From: Verrucomicrobiota bacterium
GTDB lineage: Bacteria > Verrucomicrobiota > Verrucomicrobiia > Verrucomicrobiales > Verrucomicrobiaceae
Length of the DNA: 64,000 nucleotides
Reading direction: 5' to 3'
Assembly (NCBI GenBank): GCA_025360015.1
Contig: JANYCZ010000078.1
Location: 32,761 to 96,760, forward strand
Positions 9,001 through 15,809 of the stretch are shown piece after piece. The notes beneath the pieces were generated by a model, which saw only the letters and a program-made list of their open reading frames with translations, made no database searches and was not told the DNA's origin. Each line of letters starts with the position of its first letter. Position 1 is the first letter of the stretch. The translations under genes and the position numbers were made by a program.

Positions 9001-11211
9001 ACGGCGAACGGAGCTTATGCACTGTCCAGTAACGACGTCGGCAGCAATAATATCGCAAGCGGCTATGCGGCGCTGCAATCCAACAGTTCGGGGTCCTCCA
9101 ACACTGCCGTGGGCTGGCAGGCGCTTACAAACAATACGACGGGTGGAACCAACATCGCTCTGGGCAAGAGAGCGGGGCAGAATCTCACCACCGGCAGCAA
9201 CAACATCGACATCGGTCATCAAGGCGTGGCCGGGGAATCCAACACCATCCGCATTGGCGATGGCAGTACGCACACGGTCACCTACCTTGCCGGCACCGTG
9301 ACCATGCAGGCCGGCACCGCAACTCTGGCACCGCTGCAGTTGCAGACTGGCACCAATCTCACCACACCCGTTTTCGGCTCCGTGGAGTTTGACGGCACCA
9401 ATCTGTACGTCACCAACAACAGCGATTCACCGACGCGCAAGACCCTCGCCTTCATCGATTCCGCCCTCGCGGCGGGCAGCGTTACCAGCACCCAGATCGC
9501 AAGCGGCGCGGTGGGCAGCACGCAACTGGCCTCCGGCCTCACCCTCGGCGGCACCACCACCGGCACCTTCAACGGCAATGTAACTGGCAATGCGTCTACC
9601 GCGACGACCGCCACAACCGCAGCATCGGCAATCACCGCAGGCAGCTTCACCGGCGCGCTCGCAGGCGACGTCACCGGCACGCAGGGGGCTACTGCTATCG
9701 CCGAGGCCACCGTCACCGGCAAGGCGCTCACTGGGTTCGTCTCCGGCGCAGGCGCCGTCTCTGCTGCGGACTCCATCCTCATTGCGATCAACAAGCTCGA
9801 TGGCAACATTGCGGCCAAGGCTCCCGCGGCCTCTCCCACTTTCACCGGCACAGTCACGGCCCCGGCCTTCGTCGGCAACATCACGGGGAATGTCACGGGC
9901 AGTGCAGGCAGCTTCACCGGTGCGCTTGCAGGCGACGTCACCGGCACGCAGGGGGCTACCGCTATCGCCGAGGCCACCGTCACCGGCAAGGCGCTCACAG
10001 GGTTCGTCTCCGGCGCAGGCGCCGTCTCTGCTGCGGACTCCATCCTCATTGCGATCAACAAGCTTGATGGCAACGTGGCGGCCAGGGCACCTACGGCCTC
10101 GCCCACCTTCACCGGCACGGTCACCGCCCCGGCCTTCGTCGGCAACATCACGGGGAATGTCACGGGCAGTGCAGGCAGCTTCACCGGCGCGCTCGCAGGC
10201 GACGTCACCGGCACGCAGGGGGCCACCGCCATCGCGGAGGCCACCGTCACCGGCAAGGCGCTTACTGGTTTTGTCTCTGGAGCAGGCGCCGTCTCTGCTG
10301 CGGACTCCATCCTCACTGCGATCAACAAGCTTGATGGCAACCTGGCGGCCAGGGCCCCCACTGCCTCGCCCACCTTCACCGGCACCGTTACCGGCACGGC
10401 CTTCGTCGGGGACGGCTCGGGTCTGACCGGCATCACTGCGGCGAGCACCGCGCGGCGACCTTATACCATGCTGTCGGTGGCCCTGCTCAAATGGGGTCCC
10501 TCCACGATCAACAACACCTTCAGCGCAGGAACCAATCCCGGTGGCATCTGTTTCGACGGAGCCAGCATCTGGGTGGCGAATTCTGGCAGTAGCAACGTGA
10601 CCAAGCTCAATGCCAGCAACGGGGCCGTCATCGGCACTTATTCCGTGGGAACCAATCCCACTGGCATCTGTTTTGACGGGTCCAGCATCTGGGTGGCAAA
10701 CCAAGGCAGTGGCAATGTGACGAAGCTCGACCCCGGCACCGGGACCGCCATTGGCACGTACGCGGTGGGAACCAATCCTAATGGCATCTGTTTCGATGGG
10801 GCCAGCATCTGGGTGGCGAATTCTGGCAGCAGCAACGTGACCAAGCTGAACGCCAGCACCGGAGCCGTCCTCGGCACCTACTCGGTGGGAACCAATCCCA
10901 CCGGCATTTGTTTTGACGGGTCCAGCATCTGGGTGGCAAACTCTGGCAGCAGCAACGTGACGAAGGTCAACGCCAGCACGGCAGCCGTCCTCGGCACCTA
11001 CTCGGTGGGGACCAATCCCGAAGGCATCTGTTTCGACGGGGCCAGCATATGGGTGGCAAACCAGGGCAGCGGCAACGTGACGAGGATCGACGCCAGCACA
11101 GGCACCGTCCTCGGCACTTATTCCGTGGGAACCAATCCCGGAGCCCTCTGTTTTGACGGAGCCAGCATCTGGGCGGCGAACAGTGGCAGTGACAACGTGA
11201 CGAAACTATAA
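3061..11211 (+). CDS. Giant secreted repeat protein (head-like repeats plus beta-propeller)
   Basis: A 2,716-residue protein. The ATG at 3061 begins a signal peptide (MTIHIVRALALLLLVSA, cleavage near LPAQ); the frame is open from 2986 but has no better start. Residues ~25-150 form a conserved N-terminal domain (LLNYQGRVAVG... TPDQRIAAVGYA) found before tail-fibre-like repeats in secreted planctomycete and verrucomicrobial proteins. From about residue 260 to 2180 there are six long modules built of ~14-residue units of the type NTAVGxxALxNNTTG, resembling the beta-roll head repeats of trimeric adhesins. Each module ends in IRIG(D/T)GTxT followed by a spacer. Three 89-residue units follow, then six 40-residue WVAN/ICFDG blades like a YVTN/NHL beta-propeller. 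No YadA membrane anchor, sortase or PEP-CTERM signal is visible. It may be a surface adhesin or stalk/fibre protein next to exopolysaccharide genes; role and anchoring are unknown. Confidence 0.85.
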   Translation: MTIHIVRALALLLLVSATSLPAQVPQLLNYQGRVAVGSVNFDGSGQFKFALVNADGSTTYWSNDGSSTAGSEPTAAVALTVTKGLYSVQLGDTTLTNMTAVPASVFTHADVRLRVWFNDGTNGSQLLTPDQRIAAVGYAIVAGSVPDGSITSAKIASGAVGSSQLATGLSLNGTLIGNASTATLATTATTATTAGSFSGSLLGDVTGTQGATIVSLVGGSTAANVHTAELLANAATNLNTAGTIVLRDASGSFSAGSITAAGTLNLPTTSSSSVGVINQNGAGLLHSFGSSSLFAGAGSGNFTQTGYSNVAYGNNTLPALTTGHKNTAVGTGALAANDAGIQNTAVGYVVLTSNTSGVKNTGIGTYTLTSNTTGTDNTASGYEALQLNTIGSFNSAFGRDALAYNVTGSQNTAIGTNVLQNNTASNNTAGGYQALLGNTSGTANTSFGWQSLSSNTIGANNIALGSNAGNLLTTGSNNIDIGSPGVAGESNIIRIGDGTTQTDTYLTGVIHGNGSGLTGLPAAAITGTITSSQITSGAVGSTQLASGLTLAGTTAISGILNLPTTSSSSVGVITQNGNRLISSYGTSNFFAGPSSGNFTMTGVQNTSVGTNSMQLNSTGFSNTSIGALALQSSTTGNLNTAVGSLALSKNTTAGFNTATGAQALSNNTVGASNTANGSSALNNNTTAGSNVAIGTAAIYTQSFSNGGTAWTSNNTAVGTATLYSNQPTSTTTGVNNTALGANALAANTTGANNIAIGNNASSLLTTGNNNIDIGHVGIAGESNIIRIGDGTTQTDTYLTGVIHGNGSGLTGITSTSLAANSVTSTQIASGAVGSTQLASGLTLAGTTTISGGINLPNTTSATVGVINQAGSPFISAYGTQNFFAGQLAGNFTQTGLFNTGVGGVSMQLLTTGSYNTGIGGYSLQQNTTGSYNTASGYYALRFNTTGGNNTAIGAQVLANNTTGSTNTATGAQALLNNTIGGSNTANGYLALTNNTTASANVAIGQSALNAQSYNNGGAVWSSYNTAVGFSTLSANQPVSSTTGYNNAALGAFALGTNTTGANNTAVGNNALASIASGNNNIAIGNNAGISLNTGSNNIEIGNVGVSAEANTIRIGTSGTQTVTYLVGTVTLQAGTATLAPLKLQTGTNLTTPVFGSVEFDGTNVYVTNNSGTPTRKTLAFIDSALAAGTVTSTQIASGAVGSAQIASGAVGSTQLASGLTLAGTTAISGGISLPSTSSSSVGVITQNGGSLISSYGGQNFFAGPLSGNFTMTGSFNTSLGASSLQANSSGISNTSIGANTLQFNTTGNSNTAVGATALNKNTTASGATAIGAQALYNNTIGSGNTATGASALFNNTTASNNVAMGDNALQAQSFSNSNVVWYSNNTAIGHYSLTANQPTSTGTGNNNTALGAFALNANTTGANNTALGSNAGNILTTGSNNIAIGSNAGFSLTTGSNNIDIGHSGVGAESNTIRIGTSGTHTVTYLVGTVTLQAGTATVAPLKLQTGTNLTTPVFGSVEFDGTSLYLTNNNASPTRKTLAFIDSALAAGTVTSTQIATGAVGSTQLASGLTLAGTTALSGVLNIPTTSSSSVGVITQNNVRLISSFGTNNFFAGPISGNFSMTGSQNTSLGASSLPSNSTGISNTSIGAFTLLANTTGGSNTAVGALALQSNTTASGNTAAGAQALYNNTVGNYNTANGFLALENNTTAGYNVALGMTALLTQSFSNGGTAWNSYNTAVGAGALYANQPTSPGNGVNNTALGAFALFANVTGNNNIAIGNNAGNLLTTGSNNIDIGHVGVAGEANIIRIGTNQTDTYLTGVIHGNGSGLTGITATSLAANSVTSTQIASGAVGSAQIASGAVGSGQLASGLTLGGTTALSGGLSLPATSASGSVGVISQNGSSLIQTFGTNNFFAGQNSGNFTLTGSDNVAAGFGTLAVLTTGRKNVAIGSGALAVATTGLENTAAGYNALALATTGNQNTANGAYALSSNDVGSNNIASGYAALQSNSSGSSNTAVGWQALTNNTTGGTNIALGKRAGQNLTTGSNNIDIGHQGVAGESNTIRIGDGSTHTVTYLAGTVTMQAGTATLAPLQLQTGTNLTTPVFGSVEFDGTNLYVTNNSDSPTRKTLAFIDSALAAGSVTSTQIASGAVGSTQLASGLTLGGTTTGTFNGNVTGNASTATTATTAASAITAGSFTGALAGDVTGTQGATAIAEATVTGKALTGFVSGAGAVSAADSILIAINKLDGNIAAKAPAASPTFTGTVTAPAFVGNITGNVTGSAGSFTGALAGDVTGTQGATAIAEATVTGKALTGFVSGAGAVSAADSILIAINKLDGNVAARAPTASPTFTGTVTAPAFVGNITGNVTGSAGSFTGALAGDVTGTQGATAIAEATVTGKALTGFVSGAGAVSAADSILTAINKLDGNLAARAPTASPTFTGTVTGTAFVGDGSGLTGITAASTARRPYTMLSVALLKWGPSTINNTFSAGTNPGGICFDGASIWVANSGSSNVTKLNASNGAVIGTYSVGTNPTGICFDGSSIWVANQGSGNVTKLDPGTGTAIGTYAVGTNPNGICFDGASIWVANSGSSNVTKLNASTGAVLGTYSVGTNPTGICFDGSSIWVANSGSSNVTKVNASTAAVLGTYSVGTNPEGICFDGASIWVANQGSGNVTRIDASTGTVLGTYSVGTNPGALCFDGASIWAANSGSDNVTKL
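3850..9550 (+). repeat. Six long in-frame modules of the giant repeat gene
   Basis: Modules begin at the recurring LPTTSSSSVGVI-type segment at about 3850, 4741, 5620, 6753, 7807 and 8709. They are roughly 0.85-1.1 kb long and differ by gain or loss of 42-45 bp subrepeats. Each contains a short N(F)FAG segment, a run of NTxxGxxAL repeats and a closing IRIG(D/T)GTxT segment. DNA identity between modules is high in many stretches, which points to duplication and recombination. Confidence 0.85.
9641..10440 (+). repeat. Three tandem 267-bp units
   Basis: Units start at 9641, 9908 and 10175, exactly 267 bp (89 codons) apart, and are nearly identical at DNA level. Each encodes GALAGDVTGTQGATAIAEA followed by ALTGFVSGAGAVSAADSIL and an SPTFTGTVT segment. 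The pattern is like phage tail-fibre and planctomycete surface-protein repeats. The near identity suggests recent expansion or gene conversion. Confidence 0.9.
10530..11211 (+). repeat. Six 120-bp units encoding beta-propeller blades
   Basis: The GICFDG(A/S)SIWVAN core recurs at exactly 120-bp steps (line-for-line at 10560, 10680, 10800, 10920, 11040 and 11160), giving 40-residue blades ending NVTKLNASTGAVLGTYSVG. The last unit is truncated by the stop after DNVTKL. 40-residue periodicity with a central WVAN strand fits the YVTN/NHL propeller class. Confidence 0.9.
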
Positions 11212-11228
11212 GCCCCGCTGCTGCCCGC

Positions 11229-12389
11229 TCACCGTCGCACCAGCGCGGGCTCCGGATACTCAAAGGTCTTGCCTTCGTAGTTGCGGATGACCACGCGTTG
11301 TTCGTCCCGCACGAGGACGTAGTCGGGATTGAGGGGGACTTTGCCGCCGCCGCCGGGGGCGTCGATGACGAACTGCGGGATGGCGTAGCCGGTTGTGTGG
11401 CCGCGCAGTTGTTCGATGATGTCGATGCCATCAGCCACGCTGGTGCGCAGGTGGGAGCTGCCCTGGATGAGATCGCACTGATAGAGGTAGTACGGGCGGA
11501 CGCGGCACATGAGGAGCTTGTGCACGAGAGACTTCATGACCTCGGCGTTGTCATTCACGCCGCGTAGCAGGACGCTTTGATTGCCGAGGGGGACGCCGTG
11601 ATTGGCCAGCAGGGCCAGGGCATCGCGGACTTCGGTGGTGAGTTCGCGCGGGTGGTTCGTGTGAATGCTGAGCCACAGGGGGTGGTGCTTTTGCAGCATC
11701 TTGCAAAGCTCCGGCGTGATGCGCTGCGGGACGAAGATGGGCACGCGGCTGCCGATGCGGACGAATTCGATGTGCTTGATGGAGCGCAGCCGCGTGAGGA
11801 GGGCGTCGAGCTTGGCGTCGGAGAAGAGCAGGGGATCGCCGCCAGAGAGGAGCACGTCGCGCACTTCCGTGTGCTTTTCCAGGTAGCGGAAAGCGGCCTC
11901 AAATTCAGTGTGCAGCTCCTTTTCACCCACGCCGGAGACGACGCGGCTGCGGGTGCAGTAGCGGCAGTAGCTGGCGCAGCGGTCGGTGACGAGAAACAGC
12001 ACGCGGTCCGGATAGCGGTGGACCAGTCCCGGCACGGGCATGTGGCTGTCTTCGCCACAGGGGTCGCTCATTTCATCGGGGTCTTCCCAGGTTTCCTCGA
12101 TGCGTGGAATGACCTGCCGACGGATGGGGCAGTCGGGGTCTTCAGGATCAATGAGATTGAAATAGTGTGGCGTGATGGCCATCGCCAGCTTGTTGCCGGA
12201 GAGCAGCACGCCTGCGCGCTCTTCCTCGGTCAGCGTGAGATGCTCTTCGAGCTGTTTGAGCGTCGTGATCCGGTTCTTGAGCTGCCAGGTGGAGCTGTTC
12301 CAGTCGGCGGGGGCGACGTTCTTGTGGGACCAAAAGCCTGGAGCAAAGGAGCGGAACTCCTTCTCAGGCAGCGGGGTGGTGTCTTGCAT
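11229..12389 (-). CDS. kamA: Lysine 2,3-aminomutase family radical SAM enzyme
   Basis: A 386-residue homologue of lysine 2,3-aminomutase, which converts L-alpha-lysine to L-beta-lysine using a [4Fe-4S] cluster, S-adenosylmethionine and PLP. The cluster motif is CASYCRYC (CX3CX2C), followed by the GGDPLL SAM-binding segment and RIGSRVPIFVPQR. The C-terminal PLP-lysine region lies in GGGGKVPLNPDY. Length fits KamA/AblA rather than the shorter EpmB (about 340). No beta-lysine acetyltransferase (ablB) is adjacent, so the product may serve elsewhere, for example as precursor or, if the enzyme is EpmB-like, in EF-P modification. It is convergent with the giant repeat gene with a gap of only 17 bp. 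Confidence 0.9.
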   Translation of the reverse strand: MQDTTPLPEKEFRSFAPGFWSHKNVAPADWNSSTWQLKNRITTLKQLEEHLTLTEEERAGVLLSGNKLAMAITPHYFNLIDPEDPDCPIRRQVIPRIEETWEDPDEMSDPCGEDSHMPVPGLVHRYPDRVLFLVTDRCASYCRYCTRSRVVSGVGEKELHTEFEAAFRYLEKHTEVRDVLLSGGDPLLFSDAKLDALLTRLRSIKHIEFVRIGSRVPIFVPQRITPELCKMLQKHHPLWLSIHTNHPRELTTEVRDALALLANHGVPLGNQSVLLRGVNDNAEVMKSLVHKLLMCRVRPYYLYQCDLIQGSSHLRTSVADGIDIIEQLRGHTTGYAIPQFVIDAPGGGGKVPLNPDYVLVRDEQRVVIRNYEGKTFEYPEPALVRR

Positions 12390-12894
12390 GTACTGCGGGA
12401 TCGGTGGGCGCGGAGGTTAGGCGCGGGTGGGTTGGAATGTCAAACGTCCCCTGCGGCAGTTTGGATACATTCCTTCCATCGGACAACGGTCTCGTGGCGG
12501 ATGCCTACCCGTCTCAAAGGTCTCTGCCGAAAGTCTCGGCAAAACGGCGGTCTGCCAAAGGGCATAAGACATTCTCTGAACGCGAGGGCAACCGCGCTCA
12601 CCGCAGGCAGCCGTCTTGCTGCCTTCGATTCTTATCATCACCTGCCAACCGGCTTAATCGAGGTGGGAAACCACGATATAGATGCACAGGAGCAGCGCGG
12701 TGAAGAGAAAGATATGACTGGGATGCAGTTGTTTCATGAGAGCTTGTTTTGATGTCTTCGGATTATTGAAATTCAGAAGACCCTCTTCCATAGCAGCGGG
12801 TGTGCCAATTTTGTGGGTCAGCCGCCTGAAGCACGCCTCAGGAGGGCGGCAAAGGTGTTTGCCGCACGGCCACAACGCAGCCACACTCGGGGTG
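12390..12894. other. Intergenic region with two small hairpins
   Basis: This 505-bp stretch separates divergent genes. I see two short palindromes: TGCCGA/TCGGCA (12525-12541) and AGGCAGC/GCTGCCT (12605-12624, 6-base loop). Neither is followed by a T-run. A possible 27-codon minus-strand ORF lies at 12654-12737 and is listed separately. Otherwise nothing coding is supported. Confidence 0.5.
12654..12737 (-). CDS. Possible 27-residue single-span membrane peptide
   Basis: The ATG at 12737 opens a frame starting MKQLHPSHIFLFTALLL and ending VVSHLD. It has a short positively charged start, one hydrophobic span and a polar end, as in small bacterial membrane peptides. No good ribosome-binding site precedes it. 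It is isolated between divergent genes, and chance is a real alternative. No function is proposed. Confidence 0.3.
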   Translation of the reverse strand: MKQLHPSHIFLFTALLLCIYIVVSHLD

Positions 12895-14424
12895 ATGCCC
12901 GACATCGTCCTCGCCACGCTCAACGCCAAATACATCCACAGCTCCTTTGGGCTGCGCTACCTGCTGGCGAACCTGGGTGCGCTGCGGGAGCGGGCCTGCA
13001 TTGCGGAATTCCAGATCAATCAGGCACCGCTGGAAATCGTGGAGGCGGTGCTGGCGCATGAGCCACGCATCGTGGGCTTTGGGGTGTACATCTGGAATGT
13101 GGTGCAGACGACGGAGGTGCTGGGCATGCTGCGGCGGCTGCGGCCTGAGATCCGCATCGTGCTCGGTGGGCCGGAGGTTTCGTATGAATGGGACGGGCAG
13201 CCCATCGTGGCGCTGGCGGACCATGTGATCACTGGCGAGGCGGATCTGAAATTTGCCGAGGTCTGCGCGGTGCTGCTGGGGGAAGATGTGGCCGCGCGTG
13301 CGGCGCTGCCGAAGGTGATGCCCGCCGGGCTGCCAGCGCTGGAGCGGCTGGTCCTGCCTTACGATCTCTACACGGAGTCGGATCTTGCGCATCGCATCCT
13401 GTATGTGGAGGCCTCACGCGGCTGCCCTTTCACTTGCGAATTCTGTTTGTCTTCGCTCGATGTGCCGGTGCGCGCCTTTGCGCTGGAGGCATTTTTGCAG
13501 GCCATGCAGGGGCTGCTGGATCGTGGAGCGCTGACGTTTAAGTTTGTGGACCGCACTTTCAACCTGCACCTGCCGACGAGCCTGGCGATCCTGCGCTTTT
13601 TCCTGGACCGTTGGCGTGACGGGATGTTCCTGCACTTTGAGATGGTACCGGACCGCCTGCCGGATCAGTTGCGCGGCATCATCCGCGAGTTTCCCGCAGG
13701 GGCGGTGCAGTTTGAGGTGGGCATTCAAACCTTTGATGAGGCCACTTCGAAGAACATCAGCCGACGGCAGAATCTGACGCGGCTGGAGGATAATCTGCTG
13801 TTTCTGCGCGACCAGACGGGCATCCATGTGCATGCGGATCTCATCGTGGGATTGCCAGGGGAGGACGTGGCGAGCTTTGGGCGTGGGTTTGACCGGCTGG
13901 TGAAGATGGGCCCGCAGGAGATTCAGGTGGGCATCCTCAAGCGGCTGCGTGGCACGCCCATTGTGAGGCATGATATGGAGTTTCAGATGAAATATTCGCC
14001 GGTGCCGCCCTACGAGATGCTGGAGAACCGCGACATTCCCTTTGTGGAGATGCAGCGCATGCGGCGCTTTGCTCGCTACTGGGATCTGGTGGCGAACAGC
14101 GGGAACTTCACCGGCGTACTGGCGCTGCTCTGGCAGGACAAGTCGCCCTTTGCCGCGTTCATGGCCTTTGCCGACAGCCTGTATGTGAAGCTGCGCCGCA
14201 CGCATCAGATCGCGCTGCCGGTGCTGGCGCAGGCGCTGTTTGACCACCTGACAGGTGCCTGTGCTGTGCCGCTCGATCTCGCAGCGGCCACCATGATGCA
14301 GGACTGGAATCGTCTGCCGGGGCGTGAGTCTCTGCGCCTGAGCGGGACCAAAGCGGCGGAGACTGAAGCACCCAAGCGCAGCACTGCCGGGAGCAGGCAG
14401 GCGCGTCATCTGACCCAGGCATGA
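12895..14424 (+). CDS. B12-binding domain radical SAM protein with DUF4080-like C-terminus
   Basis: A 509-residue protein. It begins MPDIVLATLNAKYIHSSFGL, the usual start of this family, so the ATG at 12895 is preferred over the one at 12736, which would add 53 unconserved residues. Residues ~1-140 form the cobalamin-binding Rossmann domain, though the classic DxHxxG motif is not obvious. The radical SAM cluster motif is CPFTCEFC (CX3CX2C) near residue 180, followed by a TIM-barrel core (KFVDRTFN, GIQTFDE, HADLIVGLPGED). The last ~150 residues resemble DUF4080. Substrate is unknown; relatives are methylases or C-C bond-forming enzymes. The stop overlaps the next start in ATGA, implying translational coupling. 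Confidence 0.85.
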   Translation: MPDIVLATLNAKYIHSSFGLRYLLANLGALRERACIAEFQINQAPLEIVEAVLAHEPRIVGFGVYIWNVVQTTEVLGMLRRLRPEIRIVLGGPEVSYEWDGQPIVALADHVITGEADLKFAEVCAVLLGEDVAARAALPKVMPAGLPALERLVLPYDLYTESDLAHRILYVEASRGCPFTCEFCLSSLDVPVRAFALEAFLQAMQGLLDRGALTFKFVDRTFNLHLPTSLAILRFFLDRWRDGMFLHFEMVPDRLPDQLRGIIREFPAGAVQFEVGIQTFDEATSKNISRRQNLTRLEDNLLFLRDQTGIHVHADLIVGLPGEDVASFGRGFDRLVKMGPQEIQVGILKRLRGTPIVRHDMEFQMKYSPVPPYEMLENRDIPFVEMQRMRRFARYWDLVANSGNFTGVLALLWQDKSPFAAFMAFADSLYVKLRRTHQIALPVLAQALFDHLTGACAVPLDLAAATMMQDWNRLPGRESLRLSGTKAAETEAPKRSTAGSRQARHLTQA

Positions 14425-15098
14425 TCAAGCAGGTGGGCAGTTTTGACGAACTGGTGATGACGCCGCTGCGGGATGGCATCAATGCTCTGTGCTGGGCGCG
14501 CACGCTGGCGGGTGATTTCGGTGAGATCGTGGAGAAACTGGGCGTGGGGAAGGGGATCACGAGCCTCGATGAAGCGCGGCTGCTGGCGCTGGATCTGAGC
14601 GACGCGGGCAAAGCGGCGCGCGAGGTGCTGCTGCAAGACTTGGAATCGCTGCGAGCGCGTGAATTGCAGCCCAGCCTCGACTGCGTGAATGGCTACGAAA
14701 ACGAGATCGAGAGTGATTTGCTGCGCACAGATGTGCAGTCCTGGCATGTGGACAGCGCCACGGTCGAGGCGGACACCTATCTGTGTACCTATTTCGGGGC
14801 CTCTTCCGAAGGGCTGCGCCATGAAGAAGCGAGGCGGCGGGTGGATGTGCCGGAGTTTCGCGCGGAACTGCTGGAACTGTACGGCGGGGAAGATGACGAG
14901 GGCTTTCGCGACTACTTGAACGAGAATTACCTGGATCTGCACTACACGCCGCTGCCAGAGGCGCGGTCTTTTTCTTTTGGCCTCGGGCATCTCTGGCGCA
15001 TCGCCACGGAATATCCGGGCAGCCCGGTGCCCCCGTGTATCCACCGGGCTCCGGCGACGCTGGCCGGGCAGCCGCCGCGTCTGCTGCTCATCAGTTGA
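14421..15098 (+). CDS. DUF1826-like protein, possible metal-binding
   Basis: A 225-residue protein that starts in an ATGA overlap with the radical SAM gene. The N-terminus (GINALCWARTL) and the later blocks WHVDSA, LCTYFG, CIHRAP and RLLLIS follow the pattern of DUF1826 proteins, which carry an HxD near the middle and an HR(S/A)P near the end and are often found in zinc-responsive operons. The HxD and HR residues could bind a metal in a cupin-like fold. The similarity is judged by eye only. Tight coupling to a B12 radical SAM enzyme suggests a shared pathway. Confidence 0.5.
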   Translation: MIKQVGSFDELVMTPLRDGINALCWARTLAGDFGEIVEKLGVGKGITSLDEARLLALDLSDAGKAAREVLLQDLESLRARELQPSLDCVNGYENEIESDLLRTDVQSWHVDSATVEADTYLCTYFGASSEGLRHEEARRRVDVPEFRAELLELYGGEDDEGFRDYLNENYLDLHYTPLPEARSFSFGLGHLWRIATEYPGSPVPPCIHRAPATLAGQPPRLLLIS

Positions 15099-15155
15099 GG
15101 GAGGTGGAGCATTGCGCCGGGCGGGCGGCGGCGCTAGTCTATAGGCAATCACCCC

Positions 15156-15809
15156 ATGCTGAACCTGCTCCGAGAAATGCTGCACTCGCCGGTGCTGGAC
15201 ATCGTCCAGCGCCTGAAGCATTCCACGGGCATGACGGTGACGGAGCTGTGCATAGCGATGAAGATGAGCTACATGGGGGTGAAGCAGCACTGCGTGGAGC
15301 TGGAAAAGACGGGGTTTCTGGACACCTGGCGCCGACCGAAGGCGGCGGGGAGGCCTGAAAAGCTGTATCGTCTCACGGCGAAGGCGGATGCGCTTTTCAT
15401 GAACTCCGGGCCGGCCCTGACGCTGGATTTGCTGAGCACGGCGGAGCGGGTCTATGGCGAAAGCGCCCCGCCGAAGCTGCTGTACACCTATTTTCAATCC
15501 AAGGGCGAGGCATGGGGTGCCAAGCTGGCCAAAGCCACGACTCTGGAGGAGCGGGCCCGGCTGCTGGCCCGGCTGCGCAGCGCGGATGGCTGCCTGTGTG
15601 CCTGCGAGACGGATGCGCAGGGCCGCCTCATTCTGGTGGAGCATCACCGGCCCCTGCGGGAGCTGGCGGCGCGCTACGGCATTGTGGATGAACTTGAGTG
15701 CGAAATGATCGAGCGTCTGATGGGCTGCGAGGTGCGTCGTTCGGTGGAAGAAGTGTCGGGTCTGGTGCGTGTTACTTTTCAAATCAAGACAACAGCGCAT
15801 TCAGCATGA
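15156..15809 (+). CDS. Winged-helix transcriptional regulator, SufR/DeoR-like, with clustered cysteines
   Basis: A 217-residue protein with a winged helix-turn-helix in residues ~15-75 (MTVTELCIAMKMSYMGVKQH then GRPEKLYRLT), the arrangement seen in COG2345/SufR-type regulators. The C-terminal half contains CLCAC, then EC and GCEV, four cysteines that could ligate a cluster or metal, as the SufR C-terminal domain does for [Fe-S]. It overlaps the downstream lipoprotein gene by ATGA and lies 57 bp after the DUF1826-like gene, so it may sense the state of this operon. Target unknown. Confidence 0.7.
   Translation: MLNLLREMLHSPVLDIVQRLKHSTGMTVTELCIAMKMSYMGVKQHCVELEKTGFLDTWRRPKAAGRPEKLYRLTAKADALFMNSGPALTLDLLSTAERVYGESAPPKLLYTYFQSKGEAWGAKLAKATTLEERARLLARLRSADGCLCACETDAQGRLILVEHHRPLRELAARYGIVDELECEMIERLMGCEVRRSVEEVSGLVRVTFQIKTTAHSA

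Noticed and set aside
9282..10704. Long minus-strand ORFs opposite the repeat gene
   Set aside because: They are mirror products of the repeats (Pro/Ala/Val-rich strings) without starts or domains.
3850..11211. Possible CRISPR array because of the many regular repeats
   Set aside because: Repeats are in-frame coding units of 42, 120 and 267 bp with no unique spacers.
14406..15800. A 464-codon minus-strand ORF
   Set aside because: It is antisense to the DUF1826-like and regulator genes, which have recognisable domains and coupled starts.
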